A DNA stretch of 64,000 bases from an uncultured Lachnospiraceae bacterium. Lineage in GTDB: Bacteria > Bacillota > Clostridia > Lachnospirales > Lachnospiraceae. The notes under the pieces were generated by a model. That model saw only the letters and a program-made list of their open reading frames with translations, was not told the DNA's origin and searched no databases. The position numbers and the translations under genes are program-made. The stretch is from assembly GCA_910577785.1 (NCBI GenBank), contig CAJTNT010000021.1, forward strand, positions 1-64,000, read 5' to 3'. Of the stretch, positions 7,545 to 16,290 are shown one piece after another. Position 1 is the stretch's first letter; every line of letters begins with the position of its first letter.

Positions 7545-7844
7545 ATGAGGTATTATGGCGAGGAAGCTTTAGGTATGGTGGAAACGATTGGTATGGTTCC
7601 CGCTTTGGAAGCATGTGACAAAATGCTGAAGGCGGCGGACGTCGAATTGATTTCTTATGAGAATGTCGGTTCTACTTTGGTGACGATTTTGGTGAAGGGC
7701 GATGTGGCTGCCTGCAGGGCATCGGTTGATGCGGGCAAGAGGGCTGCAGAACAGATTGGTAAGGTGACAGCTGCAAATGTAATACCGCGGCCGATTCGGA
7801 TTATCGGTGATATTGTGTCCTGTCACGATGTAGACATTTATTAA
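7545..7844 (+). CDS. BMC-domain hexameric shell protein (EutM/PduA type)
   Basis: The 99-residue protein is a single canonical BMC domain: ALGMVETIGMVPALEACDKM at the start, then V.ISYENVGS and the GDVAACRASVDAG segment, ending with VIPRP. Hexamers of this type tile the faces of the compartment. The tail after IPRP (IRIIGDIVSCHDVDIY) is unusual. An AAAGGAG site precedes the ATG. It is the first gene behind promoter P4. Confidence 0.9.
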   Translation: MRYYGEEALGMVETIGMVPALEACDKMLKAADVELISYENVGSTLVTILVKGDVAACRASVDAGKRAAEQIGKVTAANVIPRPIRIIGDIVSCHDVDIY

Positions 7845-7866
7845 CACGTATGGAGAGGTAGGGCTT

Positions 7867-8178
7867 ATGGCTAAATATAATGCTTTAGGTATGATAGAAA
7901 CATTTGGTCTTGTATTTGTACTGGAAGCTGCTGACGCTATGGTAAAAGCTGCAGATGTGGAATTGGTAGGTTATGAGAACACTGCATCAGGCTATATATC
8001 CGTGCTGGTGGCAGGGGATGTTGCAGCCTGCCAGAGTGCGGTAGACGCTGGCGTAAAGGCGGTGAATGACATGGATGGCAATCTGTATAGTTCTGTCGTG
8101 ATTGCAAGCCCGCATCCGGATCTGTACAAGATTACGGAACGCTATCGGTTGGATAAACTCCTTCCGTATAAAGATTAA
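7867..8178 (+). CDS. BMC-domain hexameric shell protein (EutM/PduA type)
   Basis: This 103-residue protein is a single BMC domain (ALGMIETFGLVFVLEAADAM near the N-terminus, GDVAACQSAVDAG in the middle). The C-terminus differs from the neighbouring shell proteins: the usual IPRPH is replaced by IASPHPDLYKI followed by a basic tail. The gene starts 22 bases after the preceding shell gene. Different pore and edge residues among the paralogues suggest division of labour for metabolite passage. Confidence 0.9.
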   Translation: MAKYNALGMIETFGLVFVLEAADAMVKAADVELVGYENTASGYISVLVAGDVAACQSAVDAGVKAVNDMDGNLYSSVVIASPHPDLYKITERYRLDKLLPYKD

Positions 8179-8202
8179 GATCTATTGGGGAAGGAGATGG
8201 AC

Positions 8203-9702
8203 ATGAATATTATTGACAATGATCTGCTCTCCATCCAGGAAGCCAGGATATTGGCGGAAAACGCAGCTATGGCAAAAAGACAGCTTGCTGAATTCTCACA
8301 GGAAAAGCTGGATGTAATTGTCGAAGGGATGCTGGATGCAGTGACTGCGCATTTGGAAGAATTAGCCATGTGTTCCCATGAGGAGACTGGTTATGGGAAT
8401 GTAGAAGATAAAATTGCAAAGAATTATTTTGTATGTGAATCTGTAAGGCAGCAGCTCCGCCATATGAAATGCGTCGGCTTTATAGAAGAAGATGCAGATG
8501 CATTTATGATGAAAGTAGGGGTGCCGTTGGGAGTAATAGCGGCGTTGGTTCCCTCTACAAACCCAGTATCTACCACAATTTTCAGCGCGGTGATTGCAAT
8601 AAAGGCGGGCAATGCCATTATTTTTTCTCCCCATCCCAGAGCAAAAAAGACGATTAGCAGAACGCTTGATATTTTGATAAAAGCTGCCCGTGGACACGGT
8701 ATGCCTGAACATGGGATTTCATATCTCCATGCCGTGGATAGAGAGGGAAGCAATACCCTGATTGGGCATCCGGAAGTAAATTTGATCCTAAATACTGGGG
8801 TTCCATCCTTTCTGGATGAAGCGAACCGTTCGGGAAAGCCATTGATTTACGGCGGAAGCGGAAACGGGCCGGCATTTATTGAGAGGACTGCCAATGTGAA
8901 ACAGGCAGTCAGAGACATTATAGCAAGCAAGACCTTTGATTATGGAATGGTATCCGCTGCAGAACAGTCCATTGTAGTAGAGCGGTGCATTGAGCCGGAA
9001 GTCCGAAGGGAACTGCATGCCCAGGGGGCATATTTTATGACAGAGGAAGAGTCCATCCGGCTGGGGGCGTTGCTGTATAAAACGGACGGAAGCATAAATG
9101 CGGAATTCGTCGGGATCTCTGCAGGGCGCTTGGCTTCAAGGGCTGGTTTTTCCGTAGATTCCCATGTGAAGGTGCTGGTCGCGGAGGGCAAATATGCATT
9201 GAGTGATAATCCCTATAATAAAGAGAAGCTTTGCCCTGTGCTCGCTTACTACATAGAAGATGACTGGAGGGATGCCTGCGAAAAATGTATTGAGCTTTTG
9301 TTTAGCAAAAATGGAGGCCATACGTTGGTAATCCATTCCATGGACGATTATGTAATCCGGCAGTTTGCTTTGAAAAAACCGGTGGCCAGAGTGTTGGTCA
9401 ATACCCCGGCAACACTTGGGGGTATGGGGGCGACCACGAACCTGTTTCCCTCCATGGTGCTCGGAAACGGTGTGGCAGGACAGGGGATTACATCAGACAA
9501 TGTATCGCCAATGAATCTTGTGTATATACGCACGGTTGGAGCAGGCATACGTGACAATGCCTGTATCAGAAGGCATTGTAGTGAAAAATTGGCAGAAATT
9601 AAGGAAAAACGCAGGGCAGAGCATGAAGAAGGGCTGCGTATGGTTCAACGTCTGTTGAATGAGGCGCTTTCTTCCATGCCAGAACATAAAAATAAAAAAT
9701 AA
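8203..9702 (+). CDS. Aldehyde dehydrogenase homologue lacking the catalytic cysteine
   Basis: The protein has about 499 residues from the ATG at 8203, which is six bases after AAGGAG (8191-8196). The ALDH fold of the EutE/PduP type is clear: PSTNPVST near residue 117, the SPHPRAKKT nucleotide-binding segment and the GNGPAFIERTA region. The active-site loop reads YGMVSAAEQS where the second dehydrogenase of the locus has NGTICASEQS, so Ser251 replaces the nucleophilic Cys. The C-terminus carries a charged helix of about 45 residues that may serve for encapsulation. A structural or regulatory partner of the active enzyme (17604-19268) is the most likely role; another, non-acylating activity cannot be excluded. 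Confidence 0.9.
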   Translation: MNIIDNDLLSIQEARILAENAAMAKRQLAEFSQEKLDVIVEGMLDAVTAHLEELAMCSHEETGYGNVEDKIAKNYFVCESVRQQLRHMKCVGFIEEDADAFMMKVGVPLGVIAALVPSTNPVSTTIFSAVIAIKAGNAIIFSPHPRAKKTISRTLDILIKAARGHGMPEHGISYLHAVDREGSNTLIGHPEVNLILNTGVPSFLDEANRSGKPLIYGGSGNGPAFIERTANVKQAVRDIIASKTFDYGMVSAAEQSIVVERCIEPEVRRELHAQGAYFMTEEESIRLGALLYKTDGSINAEFVGISAGRLASRAGFSVDSHVKVLVAEGKYALSDNPYNKEKLCPVLAYYIEDDWRDACEKCIELLFSKNGGHTLVIHSMDDYVIRQFALKKPVARVLVNTPATLGGMGATTNLFPSMVLGNGVAGQGITSDNVSPMNLVYIRTVGAGIRDNACIRRHCSEKLAEIKEKRRAEHEEGLRMVQRLLNEALSSMPEHKNKK

Positions 9703-9721
9703 AGAAAGTGAGGTATATGAA

Positions 9722-12292
9722 TTGGATATTCGTGAATTTTCTACAAAACTCGCAGAAGCAACCAGGAACATGAAACCAGAAGAACGTGAAGCAATCCAAA
9801 AGATGTTCCAAGGGGTAAGTGACCAGATCACAAAAACAGGCTCGGCCGCACCATCCAGTACAACGGGATGCTGCGGCGGATTTGCAGGGGCAGCCAGCCA
9901 TGGGACAGCTATTCCAGACGGGCCGACGGAACGTATCTTGGCTTTGAAGAGGCAGTATATGAAATGGAAGCCATCCATTACGCTGCACCGTGCAAAGGCA
10001 ATTACAAAGATTTATAAAGAAAACCCGGGGATGCCGAAGATCCTGCTTCGCGGAAAGAGTTTCCGGTATTGCTGTGAGACGGCTCCGCTCGTAATCCAGG
10101 AAAATGAGCTAATTGTCGGAAATCCGACAGGGGCGCCGAGGGCTGGCGCGTTTGCCCCGGATCTTGCATGGAGATGGATGAGGGATGAATTGGATACTAT
10201 TGCAACCCGTGACCAGGATCCCTTTATCATATCAGAAGAAGATAAGAAATATATGACAGACGTACTGTTCCCATTCTGGGAAGGGAAATCGGTAGATGAA
10301 TACTGCGAGGATCAGTACCGTGAATGCGGCGGCTGGGAATTGTCTGGTGAGTCCTTTGTATCCGACTGTTCCTATCATGCGGTAAACGGCGGCGGCGATT
10401 CCAATCCTGGTTATGATGTGATCACCATGAAAAAAGGCATGATCGATATCCAGAATGAAGCCCGGGAAGCATTGAATCACTTAAGTTACGCAAACCCAGA
10501 GGATATTGACAAGATCTATTTTTACAAATCCGTGATTGACACCACGGAAGGCGTAATGATTTATGCACAGCGGCTTTCTGATTATGCCCGCCAGTTAGCT
10601 GCAAAGGAAGCAAATCCACAGCGCAGAGCGGAGCTGGAAAAGATTGCGGAGATCAATGCAAAGGTTCCGAAGTATAAGCCAGAGACATTCTGGGAGGCAA
10701 TCCAAGCTGTATGGACGATTGAGTCCTTGCTCCCGGTAGAAGAAAACCAGACAGGCATGTCTATTGGGCGGGTGGACCAGTATATGTATCCGTTCTATCG
10801 GGCAGATATTGACGCTGGCCGTATGAATGATTATGAGGCGTTTGAGCTGGCAAGCTGTATGCTGATTAAGATGTCCGAGATGATGTGGGTAACATCTGAG
10901 GCCGCATCTAAGTTTTTTGCTGGATACCAGCCGTTTGTAAATATGTGTGTTGGCGGATGTACACGGTCTGGCGCAGATGCGACGAATGACCTGACATACC
11001 TGCTGATGGATGCTGTAAGGCATACCAAGATTTATCAGCCGTCGCTGGCTTGCCGCATCCATAATAAATCCCCAGAGAGATATTTGCGTAAGATTGTAGA
11101 TGTTGTCCGTGCAGGCATGGGATTCCCAGCTTGCCACTTTGATGACACACATATTAAGATGATGCTGGCAAAGGGCGTGTCTGTAGAGGATGCCAGGGAT
11201 TACTGCCTCATGGGCTGTGTAGAGCCGCAGAAAGCAGGGCGTTTGTATCAGTGGACGTCTACCTCTTATACACAGTGGCCGATTGCGATCGAACTTACGC
11301 TGAACCATGGTGTGCCGCTCTGGTATGGGAAACAGGTAACGCCGGATGAGGGGGCGCTTTCTAAATACCAGACCTTCGAGCAGTTTGACCGTGCTGTAAA
11401 GAATCAGATTGACTATATCACAAAATGGACGGATGTTATGACTGTGATTTCCCAGAGAGTGCATAAGGAGCTTGCGCCAAAGCCGTTGATGTCTATTATG
11501 TATGAAGGATGTATGGAAAAGGGATATGGCGTAGAATCTGGCGGCGCAATGTACAATTACGGGCCGGGCGTTGTATGGTCAGGGCTTGCTACTTATGCAG
11601 ATTCCATGGCGGCAATCAAGAAACTCGTATTCGATGATAAAAAGTATACATTGGAGCAGCTGAATCAGGCATTGCTTGCTGATTTCGAAGGCTATGAACA
11701 GATTAGGAGAGACTGCCTGGACGCTCCAAAGTATGGAAATGATGATGATTATGCAGATAATATCTGTTCGGATATTATTCAGTACACAGAGCATGAGCAC
11801 AGGAAATACAAAACGCTGTTCTCTCATCTGAGCCATGGCACGCTGTCAATCTCCAACAATACGCCGTTTGGCATGATGACAGGCGCGTCTGCAAACGGGA
11901 GAAAAGCGTGGATGCCGTTGTCTGATGGTATCAGCCCTACGCAAGGCGCAGATTACAAGGGGCCGACAGCGATCATTAAGTCAGTGTCCAAGATGGCGAA
12001 CGACAATATGAACATAGGCTTGGTACATAACTTTAAGCTGATGCCAGGGCTTCTTGATACCCCAGAAGGAGAGCAGGGCCTGATTACGCTGCTTCGCACG
12101 GCAAGTATGTATGGCAATGGCGAGATGCAGTTTAACTATGTTGACAACCAGTCCATGCTGGATGCGCAGAAAGACCCAGACAGCCACAGGGACCTGGTAG
12201 TGCGTGTTGCTGGATACAGTGCATTCTTTACGGAGCTGTGCAAGGATGTCCAGGATGAAATTATTAGCAGGACCATGCTGACAAAACTTTAA
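9722..12292 (+). CDS. cutC: Choline trimethylamine-lyase, glycyl radical enzyme CutC
   Basis: The enzyme cleaves choline to trimethylamine and acetaldehyde inside the microcompartment. The TTG at 9722, eight bases after GTGAGG, gives 856 residues. In this numbering Cys499 and Glu501 (MGCVEP) and Gly831 (RVAGYS) are offset by exactly ten from Cys489, Glu491 and Gly821 of the Desulfovibrio alaskensis enzyme. The reported choline-pocket residues Tyr208, Asp216, Phe395, Thr502 and Tyr506 all have the same residue at the matching position (218, 226, 405, 512, 516). This separates it from glycerol or propanediol dehydratases. An N-terminal amphipathic helix and a Gly/Ala/Ser-rich linker (about residues 1-65) look like an encapsulation peptide. 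It is followed by its activase. Confidence 0.96.
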   Translation: MDIREFSTKLAEATRNMKPEEREAIQKMFQGVSDQITKTGSAAPSSTTGCCGGFAGAASHGTAIPDGPTERILALKRQYMKWKPSITLHRAKAITKIYKENPGMPKILLRGKSFRYCCETAPLVIQENELIVGNPTGAPRAGAFAPDLAWRWMRDELDTIATRDQDPFIISEEDKKYMTDVLFPFWEGKSVDEYCEDQYRECGGWELSGESFVSDCSYHAVNGGGDSNPGYDVITMKKGMIDIQNEAREALNHLSYANPEDIDKIYFYKSVIDTTEGVMIYAQRLSDYARQLAAKEANPQRRAELEKIAEINAKVPKYKPETFWEAIQAVWTIESLLPVEENQTGMSIGRVDQYMYPFYRADIDAGRMNDYEAFELASCMLIKMSEMMWVTSEAASKFFAGYQPFVNMCVGGCTRSGADATNDLTYLLMDAVRHTKIYQPSLACRIHNKSPERYLRKIVDVVRAGMGFPACHFDDTHIKMMLAKGVSVEDARDYCLMGCVEPQKAGRLYQWTSTSYTQWPIAIELTLNHGVPLWYGKQVTPDEGALSKYQTFEQFDRAVKNQIDYITKWTDVMTVISQRVHKELAPKPLMSIMYEGCMEKGYGVESGGAMYNYGPGVVWSGLATYADSMAAIKKLVFDDKKYTLEQLNQALLADFEGYEQIRRDCLDAPKYGNDDDYADNICSDIIQYTEHEHRKYKTLFSHLSHGTLSISNNTPFGMMTGASANGRKAWMPLSDGISPTQGADYKGPTAIIKSVSKMANDNMNIGLVHNFKLMPGLLDTPEGEQGLITLLRTASMYGNGEMQFNYVDNQSMLDAQKDPDSHRDLVVRVAGYSAFFTELCKDVQDEIISRTMLTKL

Positions 12293-12321
12293 GGGATGGC
12301 GCATGATGAAGGAGTTTACTT

Positions 12322-13275
12322 ATGGGTGAAGTGCAGAATGAAAACATTGAGCGGAAGGCAGTGATATTCAATGTACAGAAGTATAACACATTTGATGGCC
12401 CCGGCGTCAGGACTCTGATTTTTTTTCAAGGATGCCCGCTCAGATGTAAATGGTGTGCGAATCCAGAGGGACTCGAACGGAAATTCAGGGTGATGTTCAA
12501 AAGCGATGTATGCGTGGACTGTGGAAGATGTGTTTCAGTGTGTCCGAAGGGGATCCATAAGATATCGGCTAGCACCGGCGAGCATTGGATTGACCGCAAC
12601 AGGCAGTGTATTGGATGCCGGGCGTGTGAATCGGCCTGCCTGGTTAGGGCGCTGAGCATTATCGGGGAAGAAAAGACCATATCTGAGCTCCTGGATATCG
12701 TAATGGAAGACAAAGACTTTTATATGATGTCAGGCGGAGGCGTCACCCTTGGCGGAGGCGAGGTGACGGGCCAGCCAGAGGCAGCTGCCAGCTTGCTGGA
12801 CGCCTGTAAAAGAAATGGAATAGGGACTGCGATTGAAACCTGCGGTTATGTAAAGCCGGAAAGTTTGAAGATGATGGCTCCTTTTGTGGATCTTTTCCTG
12901 TTTGACCTCAAGCATATTGATTCACAACGGCATTACGAGTGGACCGGCGTTAGGAATGAACTGATTATTGAAAATGTGAAGTGGCTGCTGGGGAACAATA
13001 AAAACGTTAAAATTAGGATGCCGCTGTTAAAGGGAGTCAATGACAGGCGGGAAGATATTGAAGGGATTGTAAAATTGCTGGCTCCATATCAGGATTACGA
13101 TAATTTCAAAGGGATTGACCTGCTGCCATACCATAAGATGGGAGTGAACAAATACAAACAGCTGGGAATGGAATACCAGATAGAAGGCGATCCGTCCCTT
13201 TCAGCAGAAGATTTGGATCGGATTGAAAAATGGATTAGCGAATATGCTCTTCCAGTAGCGGTAATCCGGCACTGA
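12322..13275 (+). CDS. cutD: CutC-activating radical SAM enzyme CutD
   Basis: The 317-residue enzyme installs the glycyl radical on CutC. The radical SAM motif CPLRCKWC places cluster ligands at Cys38, Cys42 and Cys45. A ferredoxin-like insertion follows at about residues 68-110 with two Cys-rich stretches (CVDCGRCVSVCP and CIGCRACESAC), the arrangement of glycyl-radical activases with two extra 4Fe-4S clusters. The GGG.T.GGGE segment near residue 138-147 belongs to the S-adenosylmethionine site. The gene has a GAAGGAG site and starts 29 bases after cutC. Confidence 0.96.
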   Translation: MGEVQNENIERKAVIFNVQKYNTFDGPGVRTLIFFQGCPLRCKWCANPEGLERKFRVMFKSDVCVDCGRCVSVCPKGIHKISASTGEHWIDRNRQCIGCRACESACLVRALSIIGEEKTISELLDIVMEDKDFYMMSGGGVTLGGGEVTGQPEAAASLLDACKRNGIGTAIETCGYVKPESLKMMAPFVDLFLFDLKHIDSQRHYEWTGVRNELIIENVKWLLGNNKNVKIRMPLLKGVNDRREDIEGIVKLLAPYQDYDNFKGIDLLPYHKMGVNKYKQLGMEYQIEGDPSLSAEDLDRIEKWISEYALPVAVIRH

Positions 13276-13288
13276 GGGAGTGATAAGA

Positions 13289-13648
13289 ATGGAATTATTT
13301 GATGGCAGCCGTGATGGGATTAGCCGTATTATAGAAGAATCTGTGCCAGGAAAGCAGGTGACAATTGCACATGTGATTGCATCGCCCATGTATGATATCT
13401 ATGAAAGGCTGGGCATCGATGAGGCTGGAGCCATTGGAATCCTTACGCTATCCCCTTATGAGACGGCTATTATCGCGGCAGATATAGCAACAAAAGCTGC
13501 GAGTGTCCAGATTGGTTTCCTGGATCGTTTTACAGGTTCGGTAGTTATCAGCGGCGACGTCCAGAGCGTCGAGACAGCCCTTGGGGCAGTTACGGATACC
13601 TTACAGAAGATGCTGGGGTTTGCTGTGGTGCCGATTACCAGGACATAG
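13289..13648 (+). CDS. EutS/PduU-type circularly permuted BMC shell protein (copy 2)
   Basis: The protein has 119 residues from the ATG at 13289, eight bases after GGGAG; a GTG nine bases earlier overlaps that site and is unlikely. The ESVPGKQVTIAHVIASP segment and the IGILTLSPYETAIIAADIA stretch identify the permuted BMC fold. It directly precedes an EutP-like gene, repeating the pairing of the minus-strand operon (2631-3014). Shell proteins of this type form capped hexamers. Confidence 0.88.
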   Translation: MELFDGSRDGISRIIEESVPGKQVTIAHVIASPMYDIYERLGIDEAGAIGILTLSPYETAIIAADIATKAASVQIGFLDRFTGSVVISGDVQSVETALGAVTDTLQKMLGFAVVPITRT

Positions 13649-13680
13649 TCGGAAGGGTTTTGCAGAGAAAGGAAGCGGAT

Positions 13681-14160
13681 GTGGGAAGGCGGATTATGAT
13701 GATAGGACCTACGGGGAGCGGGAAGACAACGCTTTGCCATGCAATCAATGAGTGCGATGGGCTGCCGCGGAAAACACAGGATATGATTTTTGGAAAGTAT
13801 ACCATCGATGTGCCTGGCTCCTATCTGGACAATCCATGGATGTATAAGCATTTGATATCGGCTGCGCAGAACTATGCATCTCAAATTGTAATGCTGGTGG
13901 ATGCAACTGGCATGAAGGAGGTGTATTCCCCTGGATTCGCAAAAGTCTTCAACTGTCCGGTGACAGGGGTGGTCACAAAATGCGGACAGGAAGGAATAAA
14001 TATACAAAAGTGTGAAGAACAGCTAAAAAAAATCGGGATAGGTAAGCCATGGTTTTATATCAGCAGTCATGATGATGAGGTAGGAATAGAGGAGCTTAAA
14101 AATTATCTGTTCAGCCTGGCATTGGATGGAGGAGAGAATGAAATTTATAACAGAATATGA
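13681..14160 (+). CDS. EutP/PduV-like P-loop protein (copy 2)
   Basis: A GTG start at 13681, seven bases after AAGGA, gives 159 residues; a TTG at 13660 is badly spaced from its GGAAGG. The Walker A motif GPTGSGKTT lies near residue 9, a DVPGSY switch motif follows, and TKCG replaces the usual NKxD specificity motif. That change, also partly seen in the first copy (TKID), suggests altered nucleotide preference. It overlaps the EutT-like gene by 23 bases. The role is probably compartment positioning or assembly. Confidence 0.82.
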   Translation: MGRRIMMIGPTGSGKTTLCHAINECDGLPRKTQDMIFGKYTIDVPGSYLDNPWMYKHLISAAQNYASQIVMLVDATGMKEVYSPGFAKVFNCPVTGVVTKCGQEGINIQKCEEQLKKIGIGKPWFYISSHDDEVGIEELKNYLFSLALDGGENEIYNRI

Positions 14161-14863
14161 CCTTCGTGCCCAATTCAATGAACAGCCTTTTGCAGACTAT
14201 CAAATTGAAGAAAATACCCGCCTGACCCCAGGGGCAAGACAATTCCTATCGGATCGGGGCATCAACCTTTTTGAGGATGGGACAAAGATGCGGTTCGGCG
14301 TGCCGGCTGGGAATCCAAAGGTACAGGAAACGAACCGGAACCCGGCGCCGGCAGCCGACGTGGCTCTGGAGGCGGCGGATGCAAAGGGAAATTCGTTGGC
14401 AATTGCAAAGCTGCTGAGCAAGATGGAAATTCTGGAAGCGGAATTCCTTGTCCTAATCAGCCAGATTATCGAAGAAGATATTGAAATCGCCGGGCAGATG
14501 TCAAAGTTGGGGCATGAGTTCGGAAGGATAAAAATGTTTTTTACAGATGAGCCAGCGGATTTAGCTGTCTGCTTTGAGGGGTGTACAGGGATGGATGGGA
14601 AAAACGGCGGCAAGGATTTGGGAAATTGTTTTGAGATTTCGGATTTCCATATTCAGTCGGCCAATGGAAAGATGCTTGTCCAAATGAATGCCCTGCGGGC
14701 AAAAATCAGGGCCATCCGGATCCCTATTGCGGAGGCATTAAGCGGGCCTAAGGATGAAAATCGTCTGATTACAGTGACAGAAGCGATCAATCGGGTTATT
14801 AATAGATTGACGCAAATGATATGTATGGCAGCGGGGGTGAAAGAATGCAGACGGACACAATAG
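14138..14863 (+). CDS. EutT-like protein (corrinoid adenosyltransferase homologue without the metal motif)
   Basis: The 241-residue protein starts at the ATG at 14138 after GGAGG. Its N-terminal MKFITEYDLR followed by TRLTPGARQFLSDRG matches EutT of ethanolamine utilisation, and the C-terminal half has the helical bundle with NALRAKIR. The H...CC..C metal-binding motif that EutT needs is absent; the middle (about residues 65-95) is a Pro/Ala-rich linker. CutC needs no cobalamin, so an adenosyltransferase would have no obvious client here. I infer a repurposed structural or regulatory role, or residual activity on a corrinoid elsewhere. Confidence 0.7.
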   Translation: MKFITEYDLRAQFNEQPFADYQIEENTRLTPGARQFLSDRGINLFEDGTKMRFGVPAGNPKVQETNRNPAPAADVALEAADAKGNSLAIAKLLSKMEILEAEFLVLISQIIEEDIEIAGQMSKLGHEFGRIKMFFTDEPADLAVCFEGCTGMDGKNGGKDLGNCFEISDFHIQSANGKMLVQMNALRAKIRAIRIPIAEALSGPKDENRLITVTEAINRVINRLTQMICMAAGVKECRRTQ

Positions 14864-15690
14864 ATTTCCAATTTTGTGAAGAACTTGTGCAAAAATTTAA
14901 ACAGGTGGTAAAACACCCAATCCGTTCAGAAAGCCCCGTTTATTATGTGGGCGTAGATTTAGGGACCGCATGTGTGGTAACTGTGGTTCTGGATGAGGAC
15001 CGCCAGCCTGTCGCAGGGGCTTATGAGTATGCAGATGTGGTGAAGGACGGTATGGTTGTGGATTACATTGGGGCAGTAGATATTGTCCGCCGGATGAAAG
15101 CGGAACTGGAGGAAAAGCTTGGCGTGGAAGAGCTGCTTTATGCGGCGGCCGCAATTCCGCCAGGGACAGACACTTTGGATGGAGGGGCGGTCAAAAATGT
15201 AGTGGAGGCAGCAGGATATACGATCACAGCGCTGGAAGATGAATCCACTGCCGCCAACGAAGTCCTCCGCATACAGAACGGGGCAGTGGTAGATATTGGC
15301 GGCGGAACCACAGGGATATCTATTTTCAGAGATGGGAAAGTGGTATATGTGGCAGATGAGCCTACGGGAGGGACACACTTTTCCCTGGTGCTGTCTGGCG
15401 CATATCGGAAGAGTTTTGAGGAAGCGGAACTTTTCAAAAGAGATCCAGCAAACCATAAAGAGATACTGCCTGTGCTGAAACCGGTGATTGAAAAAGTATC
15501 TATGATTATCAGCCAGCATATTGCGGGTTATCAGGTTGACAGCATTTCATTGGTTGGCGGTACCTGCTGCTTGGCAGGGATCGAAGATATCATTGAGAAA
15601 AAAACGGGGGTACCGACCTATAAGCCGGCAGATCCCATGTTTGTGACGCCACTGGGAATTGCCTATAGCTGCACTGCAGAAGAGAGATAG
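14845..15690 (+). CDS. eutJ: EutJ-like Hsp70/actin-fold chaperone
   Basis: The protein has 281 residues from the ATG at 14845, overlapping the previous gene by 19 bases. It shows the actin-ATPase motifs: phosphate 1 VGVDLGTA near residue 36, phosphate 2 VVDIGGGTTGIS near residue 150, and the adenosine motif SLVGGTCCLAGI near residue 240. It lacks the Hsp70 substrate-binding domain, as EutJ does. EutJ proteins are presumed to help fold or load enzymes of the compartment. Confidence 0.9.
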   Translation: MQTDTIDFQFCEELVQKFKQVVKHPIRSESPVYYVGVDLGTACVVTVVLDEDRQPVAGAYEYADVVKDGMVVDYIGAVDIVRRMKAELEEKLGVEELLYAAAAIPPGTDTLDGGAVKNVVEAAGYTITALEDESTAANEVLRIQNGAVVDIGGGTTGISIFRDGKVVYVADEPTGGTHFSLVLSGAYRKSFEEAELFKRDPANHKEILPVLKPVIEKVSMIISQHIAGYQVDSISLVGGTCCLAGIEDIIEKKTGVPTYKPADPMFVTPLGIAYSCTAEER

Positions 15691-15704
15691 GATGGTGGGG
15701 AACT

Positions 15705-16025
15705 ATGGATTTTCGGATCATTAAATCTCCCACGCAGGGAACATTGGACATTCTGGAGCGGAGGAAAAGTTCCGGCAGCAGGCAAAAGCTGGAGCATGTG
15801 GATGCGGTCGGGCTTGTACAGGGGAAATTGATAGAGATGATTGTGGCAGCTGATATTGCTGAAAAGGCAGTGGGCGTTACGGTCGAGGACATCAGAGGAA
15901 GCTGCCCTCAGAATATGATATTGCTGGCGATATTTGGAGACACTTCTTCGGTAGAGTCTGCGATTGAGAAGATCAAGGAGAGCATGGCAAAGGTGAGGAA
16001 GAATGATAACAGCAAAATTGATTGA
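15705..16025 (+). CDS. GrpU-type BMC shell protein with Fe-S pore motif
   Basis: The 106-residue protein has an N-terminal extension of about 34 residues (MDFRIIKSPTQGTLDILERR onwards) and then a BMC domain (AVGLVQGKLIEMIVAADIAE). At residues 65-69 it has GSCPQ, matching the GXCPQ motif described for the Fe-S cluster site of GrpU shell proteins from glycyl-radical compartments. Cys67 would sit at the pore, so the hexamer could carry a cluster for electron transfer across the shell. It overlaps the pentamer gene by 23 bases. Confidence 0.82.
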   Translation: MDFRIIKSPTQGTLDILERRKSSGSRQKLEHVDAVGLVQGKLIEMIVAADIAEKAVGVTVEDIRGSCPQNMILLAIFGDTSSVESAIEKIKESMAKVRKNDNSKID

Positions 16026-16269
16026 TAACATCTGGGCAACTAGGAAATCCGAACTCTTAAACGGTTATAAGCTGATGGTCGTTGAGGTAATAGGCGGGGC
16101 AGACGCCGGAAAGAGGCTGGTGGCCGTGGATGTGATTAGCGCGGGGATTGGCGACCGGGTGCTTGTGACCCTGGGGTCTTCTGCACGCAAAATGTTTGAA
16201 GATGATAATATTCCGGTTGATGCAGCAATCATCGGGATTATTGACGAAGATTGCTGTTTTGAAGAATAG
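16003..16269 (+). CDS. eutN: EutN/CcmL-type pentameric vertex shell protein
   Basis: This 88-residue protein matches the pentamers that close the vertices of microcompartments: a short N-terminal strand (MITAKLIDNIWATRK), the LMVVEVIGG core and the VAVDVISAGIGDRVLV segment, with a final AAIIGIIDE strand. It overlaps the GrpU-type gene, which suggests coupled translation. It is the only pentamer gene seen in the locus. Confidence 0.92.
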   Translation: MITAKLIDNIWATRKSELLNGYKLMVVEVIGGADAGKRLVAVDVISAGIGDRVLVTLGSSARKMFEDDNIPVDAAIIGIIDEDCCFEE

Positions 16270-16290
16270 GGCAGGAGGTGAAAGAGAAAG

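Noticed and set aside
9659..9721. ATG start for cutC overlapping the aldehyde dehydrogenase gene
   Set aside because: It lacks a ribosome site; the TTG at 9722 has GTGAGG at the right distance and gives the family's usual N-terminus.
10595..11464. Minus-strand open frame of 289 codons opposite cutC
   Set aside because: Shadow of a strongly coding region: His-, Arg- and Cys-rich composition, no ribosome site and no known motif.
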